Shown one piece after another: positions 28,353 to 37,129 of a stretch of DNA of 64,000 nt. The translations under genes and the position numbers were made by a program. The stretch's first letter is position 1. Every line of letters begins with the position of its first letter. The notes below the pieces were generated by a model. It was not told the origin of the DNA. It worked only from the letters and a program-made list of their open reading frames with translations, and did not search any database. The stretch spans positions 31,427 through 95,426 of the forward strand of contig NZ_FMAH01000028.1 of the NCBI RefSeq assembly GCF_900094545.1, written 5' to 3'. The DNA is from Martinezella miluonensis. Lineage in GTDB: Bacteria > Pseudomonadota > Alphaproteobacteria > Rhizobiales > Rhizobiaceae.

Positions 28353-29540
28353 ATGCGTGTAGCGATCGTACATTATTGGCTGGTGTCCATGAGGGGCGGA
28401 GAAAAGGTGGTCGAGGCCCTCTGCGACATGTATCCGGACGCCGATATCTTCACTCTCGTCTATGATGAAAGCCGCATCTCCGAAAAGATCCGAAAGCACA
28501 AGATCAGCACGTCCTTCCTCCAGCGGATCCCCGGAGCAGTCAGGGGTTATCAATCGCTCTTGCCGCTCATGCCCTTTGCTTTAGAGAGCTTCGATCTTAC
28601 GGATTACGATCTGATCATTTCCAGTGAATCAGGCCCGGCCAAGGGCATCATCCCGGCGCCGGGGTCAACGCATATCTGCTATTGCCATTCTCCCATGCGT
28701 TATCTCTGGGACCACTATCATTTCTACCGATCTCATGCAGGTCTCGCATCCCGGGTCATGTTGCCGATGCTGGCGCCACTGCTGCGTTCCTGGGACGTCA
28801 ATACGAGCATGCGGGTCGATCGCTTCGTCGCCAACTCGCATCATGTTTGCGATCGCATCAGCAAATACTATCGGCGCCATGCAACCGTGCTCTACCCGCC
28901 CGTCAATGTCGATGATTTTACGCCAACAACATCGATCGAGGACTTCTATCTCTGCGCCGGCCAATTGGTTCCCTATAAGCGCATCGACCTGGCGGTGAAG
29001 GCCTTCAGCCGGATGGACCGCAAGCTGGTCGTTATCGGCGAAGGCAGTCAGATGGAGGAGCTGAAACGTATGGCCGGCCCTTCCATCACCTTCCTGGGCC
29101 GGACCCCGTTTTCAGTGTTGAAGGAAAAGCTGGCGCGCTGCCGTGCGCTGATCTTTCCCGGCGAGGAAGACTTCGGCATCGTTCCCGTTGAAGCGATGGC
29201 GAGCGGGCGGCCTGTTATTGCCTATGGAAGCGGCGGAGCGCTGGAAACGATCGTGCCGGGAGTGACCGGGCTCCTCTTTGACGAGCAATCCGTGGATGCC
29301 TTGATCGACGCCGTACTCGATTTCGAAGCTACCGAGCGCCGGTTTCATCCCGCGATGCTGCACGCCCATTCGGAACAATTCAGCCTGCGAACATTCACGA
29401 CGGGCATGCGGGCCATCATCAATGAGGAATTGATGATCCGCAAGGCCGACAAGCTTCGCAGCTTTCCCGCCATTCAGCGCGCACTTGAAGCGCAGTTGCC
29501 GATGTTTGCGACGGATACGCCCACCACGACGCTGCAGTAG
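28353..29540 (+). CDS. GT4-family glycosyltransferase
   Basis: About 395 residues, GT-B fold. It begins RVAIVHYWLVSMRGGEKVVEAL, has CYCHSPMRYLWDHY in the acceptor domain, VDRFVANS at the hinge, and ends with GRTPFSVLKEKLARCRALIFPGEEDFGIVPVEAMASGRPVIAYG (listed as separate motifs), typical of GT4 mannosyl/rhamnosyl-type enzymes. The ATG at 28353 is chosen because GGAGGGG (28340-28346) precedes it; the frame stays open for 27 codons upstream without a better signal. It is divergent from exoF-like and is the outermost gene of EPS region 2. Confidence 0.85.
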   Translation: MRVAIVHYWLVSMRGGEKVVEALCDMYPDADIFTLVYDESRISEKIRKHKISTSFLQRIPGAVRGYQSLLPLMPFALESFDLTDYDLIISSESGPAKGIIPAPGSTHICYCHSPMRYLWDHYHFYRSHAGLASRVMLPMLAPLLRSWDVNTSMRVDRFVANSHHVCDRISKYYRRHATVLYPPVNVDDFTPTTSIEDFYLCAGQLVPYKRIDLAVKAFSRMDRKLVVIGEGSQMEELKRMAGPSITFLGRTPFSVLKEKLARCRALIFPGEEDFGIVPVEAMASGRPVIAYGSGGALETIVPGVTGLLFDEQSVDALIDAVLDFEATERRFHPAMLHAHSEQFSLRTFTTGMRAIINEELMIRKADKLRSFPAIQRALEAQLPMFATDTPTTTLQ

Positions 29541-29976
29541 GATACGGCACGTCCTGCAATCCTCACGCGGATGCTGGTCTGGGATTGAGGGCGGCTCTTG
29601 GATAAATCGGGGCCTGCATGGCTCGCGCCTGCCCGACGCAAAGGCTGTTCTGATCTCCGTTCAATTTGTCCCACTGCGCATCTCAGGCACGCGATGGGAA
29701 CTCCTACCATTCCCCTTATGTACGGCCTGCGGGGTAGCGCCGCTGATACGGAACTGAGCCAGCAGCGAGTTGAGCTCTCACCTCCGCGGCAAGGCTGTGG
29801 CCTGCAGCTGTCTGCTCTTCGACCAGGCTCGACCAGAACGGCAGCCTCGTCGCCTGCCTGATTCCCGCATGAGATCAAAGGTCGCGCCAAAGCGTCGCAG
29901 AAGACGATCTCCCCGGTTGCTACTGCACGCGAATACACTAACTTACGGTAGCTGAAACCCTTCGCCAGAGGCTGAC
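29541..29976. other. Intergenic region upstream of ackA-xfp
   Basis: This stretch of 436 bases has no convincing gene on either strand. I looked for an anaerobox (TTGAT-N4-ATCAA), because phosphoketolase fermentation would suit oxygen control, and found none. The ackA promoter should lie here; AGAGG just before 29977 is the ribosome-binding site. Confidence 0.4.
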
Positions 29977-31149
29977 ATGACTGACGATGTCCTGCTGACA
30001 TTCAATGCCGGATCCTCGACCTTGAAAATCGGGATCTTTGAGCTGACGGGCACGCAGGCGATCAATGTCGGTCGCGGAAAGATCGACTTCGACCAAACGC
30101 CGCTGTCCCTTCGCTATTCCGTCGGACAAGATCGCTATGAAAAGTCGATCAAGGGTGACAACGCCGCGAATTTCGTCTCCGTCGTGGCGGAAACCCTGGA
30201 TCATATGCTCGCCCATCTTCCCGGCAGATTGCGGGCGGTGGCCCATCGTGTCGTCCATGGCGGCATGACGTTCCAGGAGGCGGCCCTGCTGGACGACGCT
30301 GCGATCGGGCGGATCGAGAAGCTCATTCCCCTTGCCCCTTTGCACCAGCCTCAAGCCTTACGCGTCATCCGATCCATCGAGACGCTTCGCCCCGATGTTG
30401 CGCAAGTCGCCTCGTTCGACACGGCATTCCATTCGTCGCAGGCAGATATCGTCCGGCGGCTGGCCATCCCGCGGGGCATGCACGACGATGGCGTGCGCCG
30501 CTATGGCTTTCACGGCCTTTCCTACAAATACATCGCTTCCCGGCTTCGACAGATCGACCCGACTACTGCCAAGGGTAAAGTCATCGCATGCCATCTCGGC
30601 AGTGGCGCGAGCTTATGTGCCATGGAGGATGGCATCAGCCGTGACACAAGCATGGGGTTTTCGGCGTTGGACGGGATCCCGATGGCGACACGCCCCGGCT
30701 GGCTCGACCCCGGCGCGCTGCTCTATCTCATGAGAGGCGGAATGCGGCAGCCCGAACGGATCGAGGACTTTCTCTATCACGAATGCGGGCTGCTTGGCGT
30801 TTCCGGCATCAGCGGCGACACGCGGGTACTGCTCGAGGACACACGTCCGGAAGCAGCGGAGGCCATAGACCTCTTCTGCCTGCGCATATCAGGCGAAATC
30901 GGCCGGCTGTGCGCGACGATCGGCGGCCTCGACGCCATCGTCTTCACGGCCGGCATCGGCGAAAATCAACCGCAGATCAGAGCCCGCGTTGCACAGAGAT
31001 TGCAATGGCTGGGTATCGAGATCGACGAAGACGCGAACAACAGCAATTTGACCTCGATCAACGCAGCAACCAGCAATGCTAGGCTATTTGTCATTCCGAC
31101 CGATGAGGAACAGGTAATCGCCGACGAGGCCCTGGCACTTATCACGTGA
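29977..31149 (+). CDS. ackA: Acetate kinase
   Basis: A 390-residue cytoplasmic enzyme interconverting acetyl phosphate plus ADP and acetate plus ATP. ASKHA-family motifs are clear: LTFNAGSSTLKIG at the N-terminus, HRVVHGG, FDTAFHSS, CHLGSGASLCA, STDTS-like SRDTSMGFSALDG, and FTAGIGENQPQIR near the C-terminus. It is followed 19 bases later by the phosphoketolase gene, so the pair turns sugar phosphates into acetyl phosphate and then acetate with ATP formation. Confidence 0.95.
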   Translation: MTDDVLLTFNAGSSTLKIGIFELTGTQAINVGRGKIDFDQTPLSLRYSVGQDRYEKSIKGDNAANFVSVVAETLDHMLAHLPGRLRAVAHRVVHGGMTFQEAALLDDAAIGRIEKLIPLAPLHQPQALRVIRSIETLRPDVAQVASFDTAFHSSQADIVRRLAIPRGMHDDGVRRYGFHGLSYKYIASRLRQIDPTTAKGKVIACHLGSGASLCAMEDGISRDTSMGFSALDGIPMATRPGWLDPGALLYLMRGGMRQPERIEDFLYHECGLLGVSGISGDTRVLLEDTRPEAAEAIDLFCLRISGEIGRLCATIGGLDAIVFTAGIGENQPQIRARVAQRLQWLGIEIDEDANNSNLTSINAATSNARLFVIPTDEEQVIADEALALIT

Positions 31150-31168
31150 CGAAAACGAGGAGACGGAA

Positions 31169-33544
31169 ATGAACGCAGTCACCACACCGCTTTCGCCCGA
31201 GGAACTCTCTCTAATCGACCGCTACTGGCGGGCCGCCAATTATCTGTCGGTCGGCCAGATCTATCTGATGGACAATCCTCTACTGCGCGAACCACTACAG
31301 CCGGAGCATATCAAGCCGAGGCTGCTTGGCCACTGGGGCACGACGCCTGGGCTGAACTTCATCTATGCGCATCTCAACCGCCTCATCAAGGCGCGCGATC
31401 TGGACATCATCTACATGTGCGGTCCGGGTCACGGCGGTCCCGGCATGGTCGCCAACACCTATCTCGAGGGTACCTATAGCGAAATCTATCCGGATATTTC
31501 CGAGACCACGGACGGGATGCAAAAGCTGTTCAAGCAGTTTTCCTTCCCCGGCGGCATCCCAAGCCATGCAGCCCCTGAGACCCCAGGTTCCATCCACGAG
31601 GGCGGCGAACTCGGCTATGCGCTCGTCCATGCTTTTGGTGCCGCCTTCGACAATCCCGACCTCGTCGTTGCCTGCGTCGTTGGCGATGGCGAGGCCGAAA
31701 CAGGGCCGCTGGCAGCAAGCTGGCATTCCAACAAATTCCTCAATCCGGCGCGCGATGGCGCAGTGCTGCCCATCCTCCACCTCAACGGCTACAAGATCGC
31801 CAATCCCACGATCCTCGGCCGGGAAAGCGACGAGGACCTGCGCAACCTTTTTTCGGGCTATGGCTACGAGCCCTTCTTCGTCGAGGGTGACGAGCCGGCT
31901 GCCATGCATCAGGCGATGGCCGACACCTCCGACCGGGTATTCGACCGCATTCGCGGCATACAGAGAATGGCCCGTGAAAAGGCGGCGCCCGAAGGAATGC
32001 CACGCTGGCCGATGATCATCCTGCGCAGTCCGAAAGGCTGGACCGGCCCCAAGGAGGTCGACGGCAAGAAGGTCGAAGGTTTCTGGCGGGCGCACCAGGT
32101 GCCAGTCGCCAATTGTCGTGGCGATGAGAGCCATCGCAAGATCCTGGAAGACTGGATGCGCAGCTATGATCCAGACGATCTCTTCGATCGCAGCGGCCAG
32201 CTCAAAGCCGAATTGAGTGCGCTTGCGCCGCAAGGCGAAAGGCGCATGGGCGCCAATCCTCACGCCAACGGCGGCCTGCTTCGCAAGGAGCTGCGAGTTC
32301 CCTCCGTCCACGACTACGCGGTCGAGATCGGCGAGCGCGGCAGCCAGCAGGTGCAATCGACCGAAATCCTCGGGCACTACCTGCGCGATACACTGAAGCT
32401 CAATGATCTCCAGCAGAACTTCCGCATCTTCGGCCCCGACGAGACGGAATCGAACCGGCTCGGCAGCGTCTTCGAAGTCACCGACCGCGTCTGGATGGAA
32501 GCTATTGAAGACTATGACGTCCACCTGGCTACGGATGGTCGAGTGATGGAGGTCCTGAGCGAGCATCTATGCCAGGGTTGGCTCGAAGGATATCTGCTAA
32601 CCGGGCGGCACGGACTTTTTTCCTGCTACGAAGCCTTCATCCACATCGTCGATTCCATGTTCAATCAGCATGCCAAGTGGCTGAAAGTCTCGCGCGAATT
32701 GCCATGGCGCAAGCCGATCTCGTCGCTGAACTATCTGCTGACGTCGCATGTCTGGCGGCAGGATCACAACGGCTTTTCCCATCAGGATCCGGGCTTCGTC
32801 GATCTGGTCGCCAACAAGAAAGCCGACGTGGTACGCATCTATCTGCCACCGGATGCCAATACCCTGCTTTGGGTCGGCGATCATTGCCTCAAGACCTATG
32901 ACCGGATCAACGTCATCGTCGCCGGCAAACAGCCGGAATCGCAATGGCTCGGCATGGACGAGGCGATCGCCCATTGTAAGGCAGGCGCCGGCATATGGGA
33001 TTGGGCAAGCTACGAGGACGATACGGTTGCCCCTGACATCGTCATGGCCTGCGCCGGCGATGTCCCGACCATGGAGACATTGGCTGCCGTCATGCTGCTG
33101 CACGAGGCGATTCCCGATCTCAAAATCCGCACGGTCAACGTGGTCGATCTTCTCTCCCTGCAGGATCCGCAGCAGCATCCACATGGCCTCGCGCATCAGG
33201 CATTCGACCAGATCTTCACCACGGACAAGCCGGTGATCTTCGCCTATCACGGCTATCCCTATCTGATCCATCGTCTGACCTACCGACGGACCAATCACGA
33301 CAATATCCATGTGCGTGGGTTCATCGAGGAAGGCACGACGACCACGCCGTTTGACATGACCGTGCTGAACGAGCTGGACCGTTATCACCTTGCTCTTGAA
33401 GCGATCGACCGCGTGCCGGGCCTGGCGGAAAAAGTTCCCGATGTCATAGACGGACTGAAGGCGAAGCTCATCAAGCATCGCGACTACGTCCGGCGTCATG
33501 GCGAGGATATGCCGGAAGTCAGCAACTGGCGGTGGAGGCGCTAG
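31169..33544 (+). CDS. xfp: Xylulose-5-P/fructose-6-P phosphoketolase
   Basis: A 791-residue ThDP enzyme that splits xylulose 5-phosphate (and often fructose 6-phosphate) with phosphate to acetyl phosphate and a shorter aldose phosphate. Length equals the family norm. Motifs include GPGHGGPGM, GDGEAETGPLAASW with the ThDP/Mg site, SWHSNKF, LHLNGYKIANPT and GRHGLFSCYEAFIHIVDSMF. GAGGAG precedes the ATG and the gene forms an operon with ackA. The product could run a bifid-type carbon shunt under low oxygen. Its stop overlaps the convergent patatin-like stop in CTAG (33541-33544). Confidence 0.95.
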   Translation: MNAVTTPLSPEELSLIDRYWRAANYLSVGQIYLMDNPLLREPLQPEHIKPRLLGHWGTTPGLNFIYAHLNRLIKARDLDIIYMCGPGHGGPGMVANTYLEGTYSEIYPDISETTDGMQKLFKQFSFPGGIPSHAAPETPGSIHEGGELGYALVHAFGAAFDNPDLVVACVVGDGEAETGPLAASWHSNKFLNPARDGAVLPILHLNGYKIANPTILGRESDEDLRNLFSGYGYEPFFVEGDEPAAMHQAMADTSDRVFDRIRGIQRMAREKAAPEGMPRWPMIILRSPKGWTGPKEVDGKKVEGFWRAHQVPVANCRGDESHRKILEDWMRSYDPDDLFDRSGQLKAELSALAPQGERRMGANPHANGGLLRKELRVPSVHDYAVEIGERGSQQVQSTEILGHYLRDTLKLNDLQQNFRIFGPDETESNRLGSVFEVTDRVWMEAIEDYDVHLATDGRVMEVLSEHLCQGWLEGYLLTGRHGLFSCYEAFIHIVDSMFNQHAKWLKVSRELPWRKPISSLNYLLTSHVWRQDHNGFSHQDPGFVDLVANKKADVVRIYLPPDANTLLWVGDHCLKTYDRINVIVAGKQPESQWLGMDEAIAHCKAGAGIWDWASYEDDTVAPDIVMACAGDVPTMETLAAVMLLHEAIPDLKIRTVNVVDLLSLQDPQQHPHGLAHQAFDQIFTTDKPVIFAYHGYPYLIHRLTYRRTNHDNIHVRGFIEEGTTTTPFDMTVLNELDRYHLALEAIDRVPGLAEKVPDVIDGLKAKLIKHRDYVRRHGEDMPEVSNWRWRR

Positions 33545-34464
33545 AGAAAGGCGAGGCGAACTGCTTCCAGCTTGCCTTGAGCGAAGCCGGCCCGGGCGGA
33601 GGGGATGCGGGTCGCCGGATCCATCTGGTTCGTACCCATTGCTGTGCGGGAATCGTCGTCCGGTGTGATCACCTCGACGCGGCTGCCCTGCTTGCGCAAA
33701 CTCTCAACCTGGCTTGCCAGGTCCATGCCTGGCTGCCGGCGCAGGCCTTCGAACTGGCCCTCCGGTAGCGGCCCGCTTCGTCCGCTGAACGGCGAGAGCA
33801 CCACGACCTTCGCATAGCCTGCTGCAAGATCGGCGTTGTCGGTGGAGCGCACCCCGCCATTGATGTAACGATTGCCGTTGATACTGTGCGTGGGTGCCAT
33901 GCCGGGCATTGCCGTGGCCGCGGTCACGGCGTCCACCAAATCGACGCCGGACTCGCGGTCGAACGCCATCAATTCGCCGGTATGCGCGTCGACGGCCACG
34001 ACGATCATCGGCCTGTCCGGCCATTCATGGCGAGGCAACCTGGCTGCGACCATTGAGCGCCGCTGTTCCACTGCCGCAGGCCCCAGTATCGCGTCGCTTT
34101 CCAATCCGAACGCGCCCATCGCGCGTTGTAGATCAATTGCTGAGCTGGCTGCGGCACCGATGGCCCTCATCCGCTCGAATACCGTGGACATCGGCAGGGA
34201 TGGAGCCGAAGAAGGCGACCGCACCCATTTCTGCCCGGCCGATTGAACCGATGGCGAAAGCACCCAGGCCAACAGTTCCGCCGGTGGCATGCCACTGCGC
34301 ACATGCGCCGCCGCGGTGGCGCCGGACGATGTGCCAATCACCAAATCGGCGGCCTCCGTCAGATCGAAACCAGCTTCGGCCAGCCCTGCGATGATACCGA
34401 TCAACCATGCATTTCCGGCAGCGCCACCACCACCGAGAACCAGCGCGACGTTTTTCTGAGCCAT
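33541..34464 (-). CDS. Patatin-like protein with altered catalytic Asp
   Basis: A 307-residue protein of the bacterial patatin/RssA group. The oxyanion loop GGGGAAG is at residues 11-17 and the nucleophile elbow GTSSG has S46. The second catalytic residue normally sits in a D-G-G/A motif; here the matching sequence is YINGGVRS, with Asn202 at the aspartate position. If the frame is right the Ser-Asp dyad is broken, so hydrolase activity may be lost. No signal peptide. The gene is convergent with xfp and shares its CTAG stop; its role there is unknown. Confidence 0.8.
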   Translation of the reverse strand: MAQKNVALVLGGGGAAGNAWLIGIIAGLAEAGFDLTEAADLVIGTSSGATAAAHVRSGMPPAELLAWVLSPSVQSAGQKWVRSPSSAPSLPMSTVFERMRAIGAAASSAIDLQRAMGAFGLESDAILGPAAVEQRRSMVAARLPRHEWPDRPMIVVAVDAHTGELMAFDRESGVDLVDAVTAATAMPGMAPTHSINGNRYINGGVRSTDNADLAAGYAKVVVLSPFSGRSGPLPEGQFEGLRRQPGMDLASQVESLRKQGSRVEVITPDDDSRTAMGTNQMDPATRIPSARAGFAQGKLEAVRLAFL

Positions 34465-34531
34465 CTGCTCACTATTTCAGCCAGCGGACACTCCTGTCCA
34501 TCGAAATAATTTGGCCGTGCCTAACCGAGAT

Positions 34532-34702
34532 TTATCCGGCAAAATGTGCCAGCAGGATCACCAGAACCGCGCCTGCAAGCCCACCGATGAATATCACGCG
34601 TTGCCATCGTCGCTTTAGGATGATCTCGCCTTGACGGACATCGTCGGCCGGGAAGGTGCGCGGTTTCTCCTTGTCTGCGTCATCATGGTCATTTCTGCTC
34701 AT
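34532..34702 (-). CDS. Small single-pass membrane protein, 56 residues
   Basis: A 56-codon frame with a charged N-terminus, the segment FPADDVRQGEIILKRRWQR, and one C-terminal transmembrane span (VIFIGGLAGAVLVILLAHF). I recall similar tiny membrane proteins with an RQGEIIL segment in many rhizobia, often mis-annotated as peptide transporter permeases; no function is established. It lies alone between the patatin-like and PEBP genes, all on the minus strand. GGATGG shortly upstream of the ATG may serve as a ribosome-binding site. Confidence 0.65.
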   Translation of the reverse strand: MSRNDHDDADKEKPRTFPADDVRQGEIILKRRWQRVIFIGGLAGAVLVILLAHFAG

Positions 34703-34802
34703 TGCAACCATCCAATGGGCGCCGGGTTACGGCGGCCTTTCAACTCGTGTCGGCGCGACCGGCACTCTGGCATGCCGATCGCGCCGGCGTGCAGATCATA
34801 GC

Positions 34803-35264
34803 CTATGACTGGTAGGTGCCTGTGAGGCTCGCCTCCGCCAGCATGTGTTTCTTCACCTTCTGCCACATTGCTTCCGCCCCGACGGCGTCAGGAAGCGTCA
34901 CCCTCGGTACATCGAGCGCGGCAAGGCGGAAGATGTAGCGATGCGGAGGATCACCGCTTGGCGGCTGCGGACCGTCATAGCGGGCGTTTCCGAAATCGTT
35001 CTTGTAGAAGCGCAGCGCCTTCTCCTGCATCGTGTCGACGCTTTCCGCCAGGGCTTCCCACTGCGCGGGAATGTTGGCGATGCCGCAATGATGGAACGTG
35101 CCGCTGGGCGCATCCGGATCCTCGACGACCAGAGCAAAGCTCTGGGTCTTCGCAGGAGCGCCACCCCAAGCAAGGGGCGGAAACATATTCTCACCGTCCA
35201 GCGCATATTTGCTTGGTATCGGCTCGTCTTCAGCAAAGGCCTTGCTGATCAACGTCAAAGTCAT
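34803..35264 (-). CDS. YbhB/YbcL-type PEBP (Raf kinase inhibitor-like) protein
   Basis: A 153-residue phosphatidylethanolamine-binding-protein fold. Motifs are PSKYALDGENMFPPLAW, VVEDPDAPSGTFHHCGIANIP with the DPDxP ligand-site signature, and PPSGDPPHRYIFRLAAL. The bacterial YbhB/YbcL group is cytoplasmic and its biochemical role is unclear. Length is normal and the start is fixed by a strong AGGAGG a few bases upstream. It appears monocistronic and is divergent from the DUF2934-like gene. Confidence 0.9.
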   Translation of the reverse strand: MTLTLISKAFAEDEPIPSKYALDGENMFPPLAWGGAPAKTQSFALVVEDPDAPSGTFHHCGIANIPAQWEALAESVDTMQEKALRFYKNDFGNARYDGPQPPSGDPPHRYIFRLAALDVPRVTLPDAVGAEAMWQKVKKHMLAEASLTGTYQS

Positions 35265-35404
35265 CAGATCCTCCTTTCTGTCGTGGATTAATGTGTTTGT
35301 GAAGTTGGGAACATAAGGTGCAACCCGTCAGCACCATTATTGTTCCCCACGGCCAACATTCGCGCCCACCCGCGGTTCGAAACGCCCACGAAGCAGGAGA
35401 AGAA

Positions 35405-35662
35405 ATGACGGATGAACGGTTCGAGTGGATCAGCAAGCGGGCCTATGCCATTTGGGAGGCGGCCGGACGGCCCTCGGGACGCAGCCAGCATCACTGGGAA
35501 CAGGCGGCCAAAGAGCGTGAGATCATGGAGCGGACGCGAGCGTCCGTCGACGGCGAAGAGATACTTGCGAAGCTTCGGAAAAAGGTCGCGGTGAGCCAAG
35601 CTGAAGATAATGCATCGGACATCGAGAGCGACCAACACCCCAACGGCCGCCGTCTCGGATGA
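35405..35662 (+). CDS. DUF2934-type small protein
   Basis: An 85-residue hydrophilic protein. The N-terminal half, ERFEWISKRAYAIWEAAGRP followed by HHWEQAAKERE, matches the DUF2934 helical motif common in rhizobia and other alphaproteobacteria. The C-terminal half is charged and probably disordered. ATG 35405 is preferred because AGGAG lies at 35394-35398; the frame is open for 29 more codons upstream without support. Function unknown. Confidence 0.75.
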   Translation: MTDERFEWISKRAYAIWEAAGRPSGRSQHHWEQAAKEREIMERTRASVDGEEILAKLRKKVAVSQAEDNASDIESDQHPNGRRLG

Positions 35663-35796
35663 ATTCCGTCCGCTATCCCCTCGCCTGCCTCCATCGCGCG
35701 GCACAAGGAACATAGCAAGATGCGGCCGCCGGCCATTGTTCTTACCAATGGCCGGCGGCCGGTCTCATCTCAGCTCTCAGCGGGATGCCTGCATCC

Positions 35797-35928
35797 TTAC
35801 GGCGTGGGCAGCTGCAGGATCTCGTCGGCAGGCTCTTCGCGCAGAACGCGCAGCTCGTACCAAAGCGCATTCAAAATACCCATGGAAGCCGCCAGTCCCA
35901 GCCCAAGAACCCATGCGAAGTACCACAT
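35797..35928 (-). CDS. cydX: Cytochrome bd oxidase small subunit CydX
   Basis: A 43-residue protein starting MWYFAWVLGLGLAASMGILN and continuing ALWYELRVLREEP. The N-terminal W-Y-F-A-W-x-L-G-x-G-x-A pattern, single membrane span and trailing acidic segment are characteristic of CydX, which stabilises the CydAB haems. It begins 21 bases after the cydB stop with GGAAGAG upstream, completing the operon cydA-cydB-cydX. Its short length makes it easy to miss. Confidence 0.92.
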   Translation of the reverse strand: MWYFAWVLGLGLAASMGILNALWYELRVLREEPADEILQLPTP

Positions 35929-35949
35929 ATTATCTCTTCCTTTCCTTGT

Positions 35950-37104
35950 TCAGTAAGCTGAATGCCCGGCCTTCTCGACGCTCTTCTCGCTAACCTTGCC
36001 CCATAGAACCCGGTAAACCCAGGCGGTGTAGAGAAGGATGAGCGGCATGAATATGGCGGTTGCCAGAAGCATGTTGCGCAGCGTCGCGCGGCTGGACGAT
36101 GCGTCAAAGACGGTCAACGAGTGGCTGGGATTGGTGCTCGACGGCAGTATGACCGGGAACATTGCCAGGCCGACCGTCGCGATGATCATCGCGACCGAAA
36201 GCTTCGATGCAATGAAGGTCAAGCCCTCGCGGCGGGTGCGGAAACCCAATGCCACGAAAAAGGGGCCGATGATGCCGATGGCGGGTACGAGCCAGAGAAT
36301 GGGGTGAGCCTCGAAATTGGCAAGCCAGGCACCGCCGTCATGTGCGACGCTTTTCAGAAGCGGGTTTGAAGGGCCATCCCATTTGACGGTCGAAGTAACG
36401 CGGTAGCCGCCGAGTAGCCCGAGCCAGACCAGTACGCCGCCTCCGGCAAAAAGCAGACCGGCAACAAATGCTGCCTTGGATCCAATTGCCTTCGCACGCT
36501 CGGCAACGATGCCCTCGGCCTTGAAGGCGAGCCAGGCCGCACCGTGCATGACCAGCATCGACAGGGAAACCAGACCGCAATACAGCGCGAGCGGATTAAG
36601 CAGCCCGAAGAGAGTGCCTTCGTAGATCGGACGCAGATCCGAGGTGAAATGGAACGGCACACCCTGAAGCGCATTGCCGACGGCAACGCCGAAGATCAGA
36701 GATGGAACGGCGCCGCCGACGAAAAGTGCCCAGTCCCAGCGAGCGCGCCATGCCTTCTCAGGTCTCTTTGAGCGGTATTTGAAGGCGACGGGTCGCAGGA
36801 TGAGAGCCAGCAGCACCAGAAACATCGCAAGATAGAAGCCCGAAAAGCTCAATGCATACAGCGCGGGCCATGCTGCGAAAATGGCGCCGCCGCCCAGGAT
36901 GAACCAGACTTGGTTGCCCTCCCAGACCGGGCCTACCGTGTTGATGGCGACCCGGCGCTCGAGGTCGGTCTTTGCGACGAAGGGCAATAGCGTCCCTACG
37001 CCCATGTCGAAGCCGTCCATAACGGCAAATCCGATGAGCAGCACACCGAGCAGGATCCACCAGGTGACGCGCAGCGTTTCATAGCTGAGAAGAAATTCGA
37101 TCAT
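35950..37104 (-). CDS. cydB: Cytochrome bd ubiquinol oxidase subunit II
   Basis: A 384-residue polytopic membrane protein of normal CydB length. Recognisable features are LRVTWWILLGVLLIGFAVMDGFDMGVG at the N-terminus (given as family motif WW.LLG...DGFDMGVG), INTVGPVWEGNQVWFILGGGAIFAAWP, and FYLAMFLVLLALILRPVAF. It pairs with CydA to form the high-affinity terminal oxidase that reduces oxygen to water with quinol. It starts 25 bases after the cydA stop and is followed by cydX. Confidence 0.96.
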   Translation of the reverse strand: MIEFLLSYETLRVTWWILLGVLLIGFAVMDGFDMGVGTLLPFVAKTDLERRVAINTVGPVWEGNQVWFILGGGAIFAAWPALYALSFSGFYLAMFLVLLALILRPVAFKYRSKRPEKAWRARWDWALFVGGAVPSLIFGVAVGNALQGVPFHFTSDLRPIYEGTLFGLLNPLALYCGLVSLSMLVMHGAAWLAFKAEGIVAERAKAIGSKAAFVAGLLFAGGGVLVWLGLLGGYRVTSTVKWDGPSNPLLKSVAHDGGAWLANFEAHPILWLVPAIGIIGPFFVALGFRTRREGLTFIASKLSVAMIIATVGLAMFPVILPSSTNPSHSLTVFDASSSRATLRNMLLATAIFMPLILLYTAWVYRVLWGKVSEKSVEKAGHSAY

Positions 37105-37129
37105 TGACTTGGTCCTTTTCGGGAATGGG

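Noticed and set aside
31295..32566. Minus-strand frame of 423 codons opposite phosphoketolase
   Set aside because: Shadow of xfp; no ribosome-binding site, motif or operon logic.
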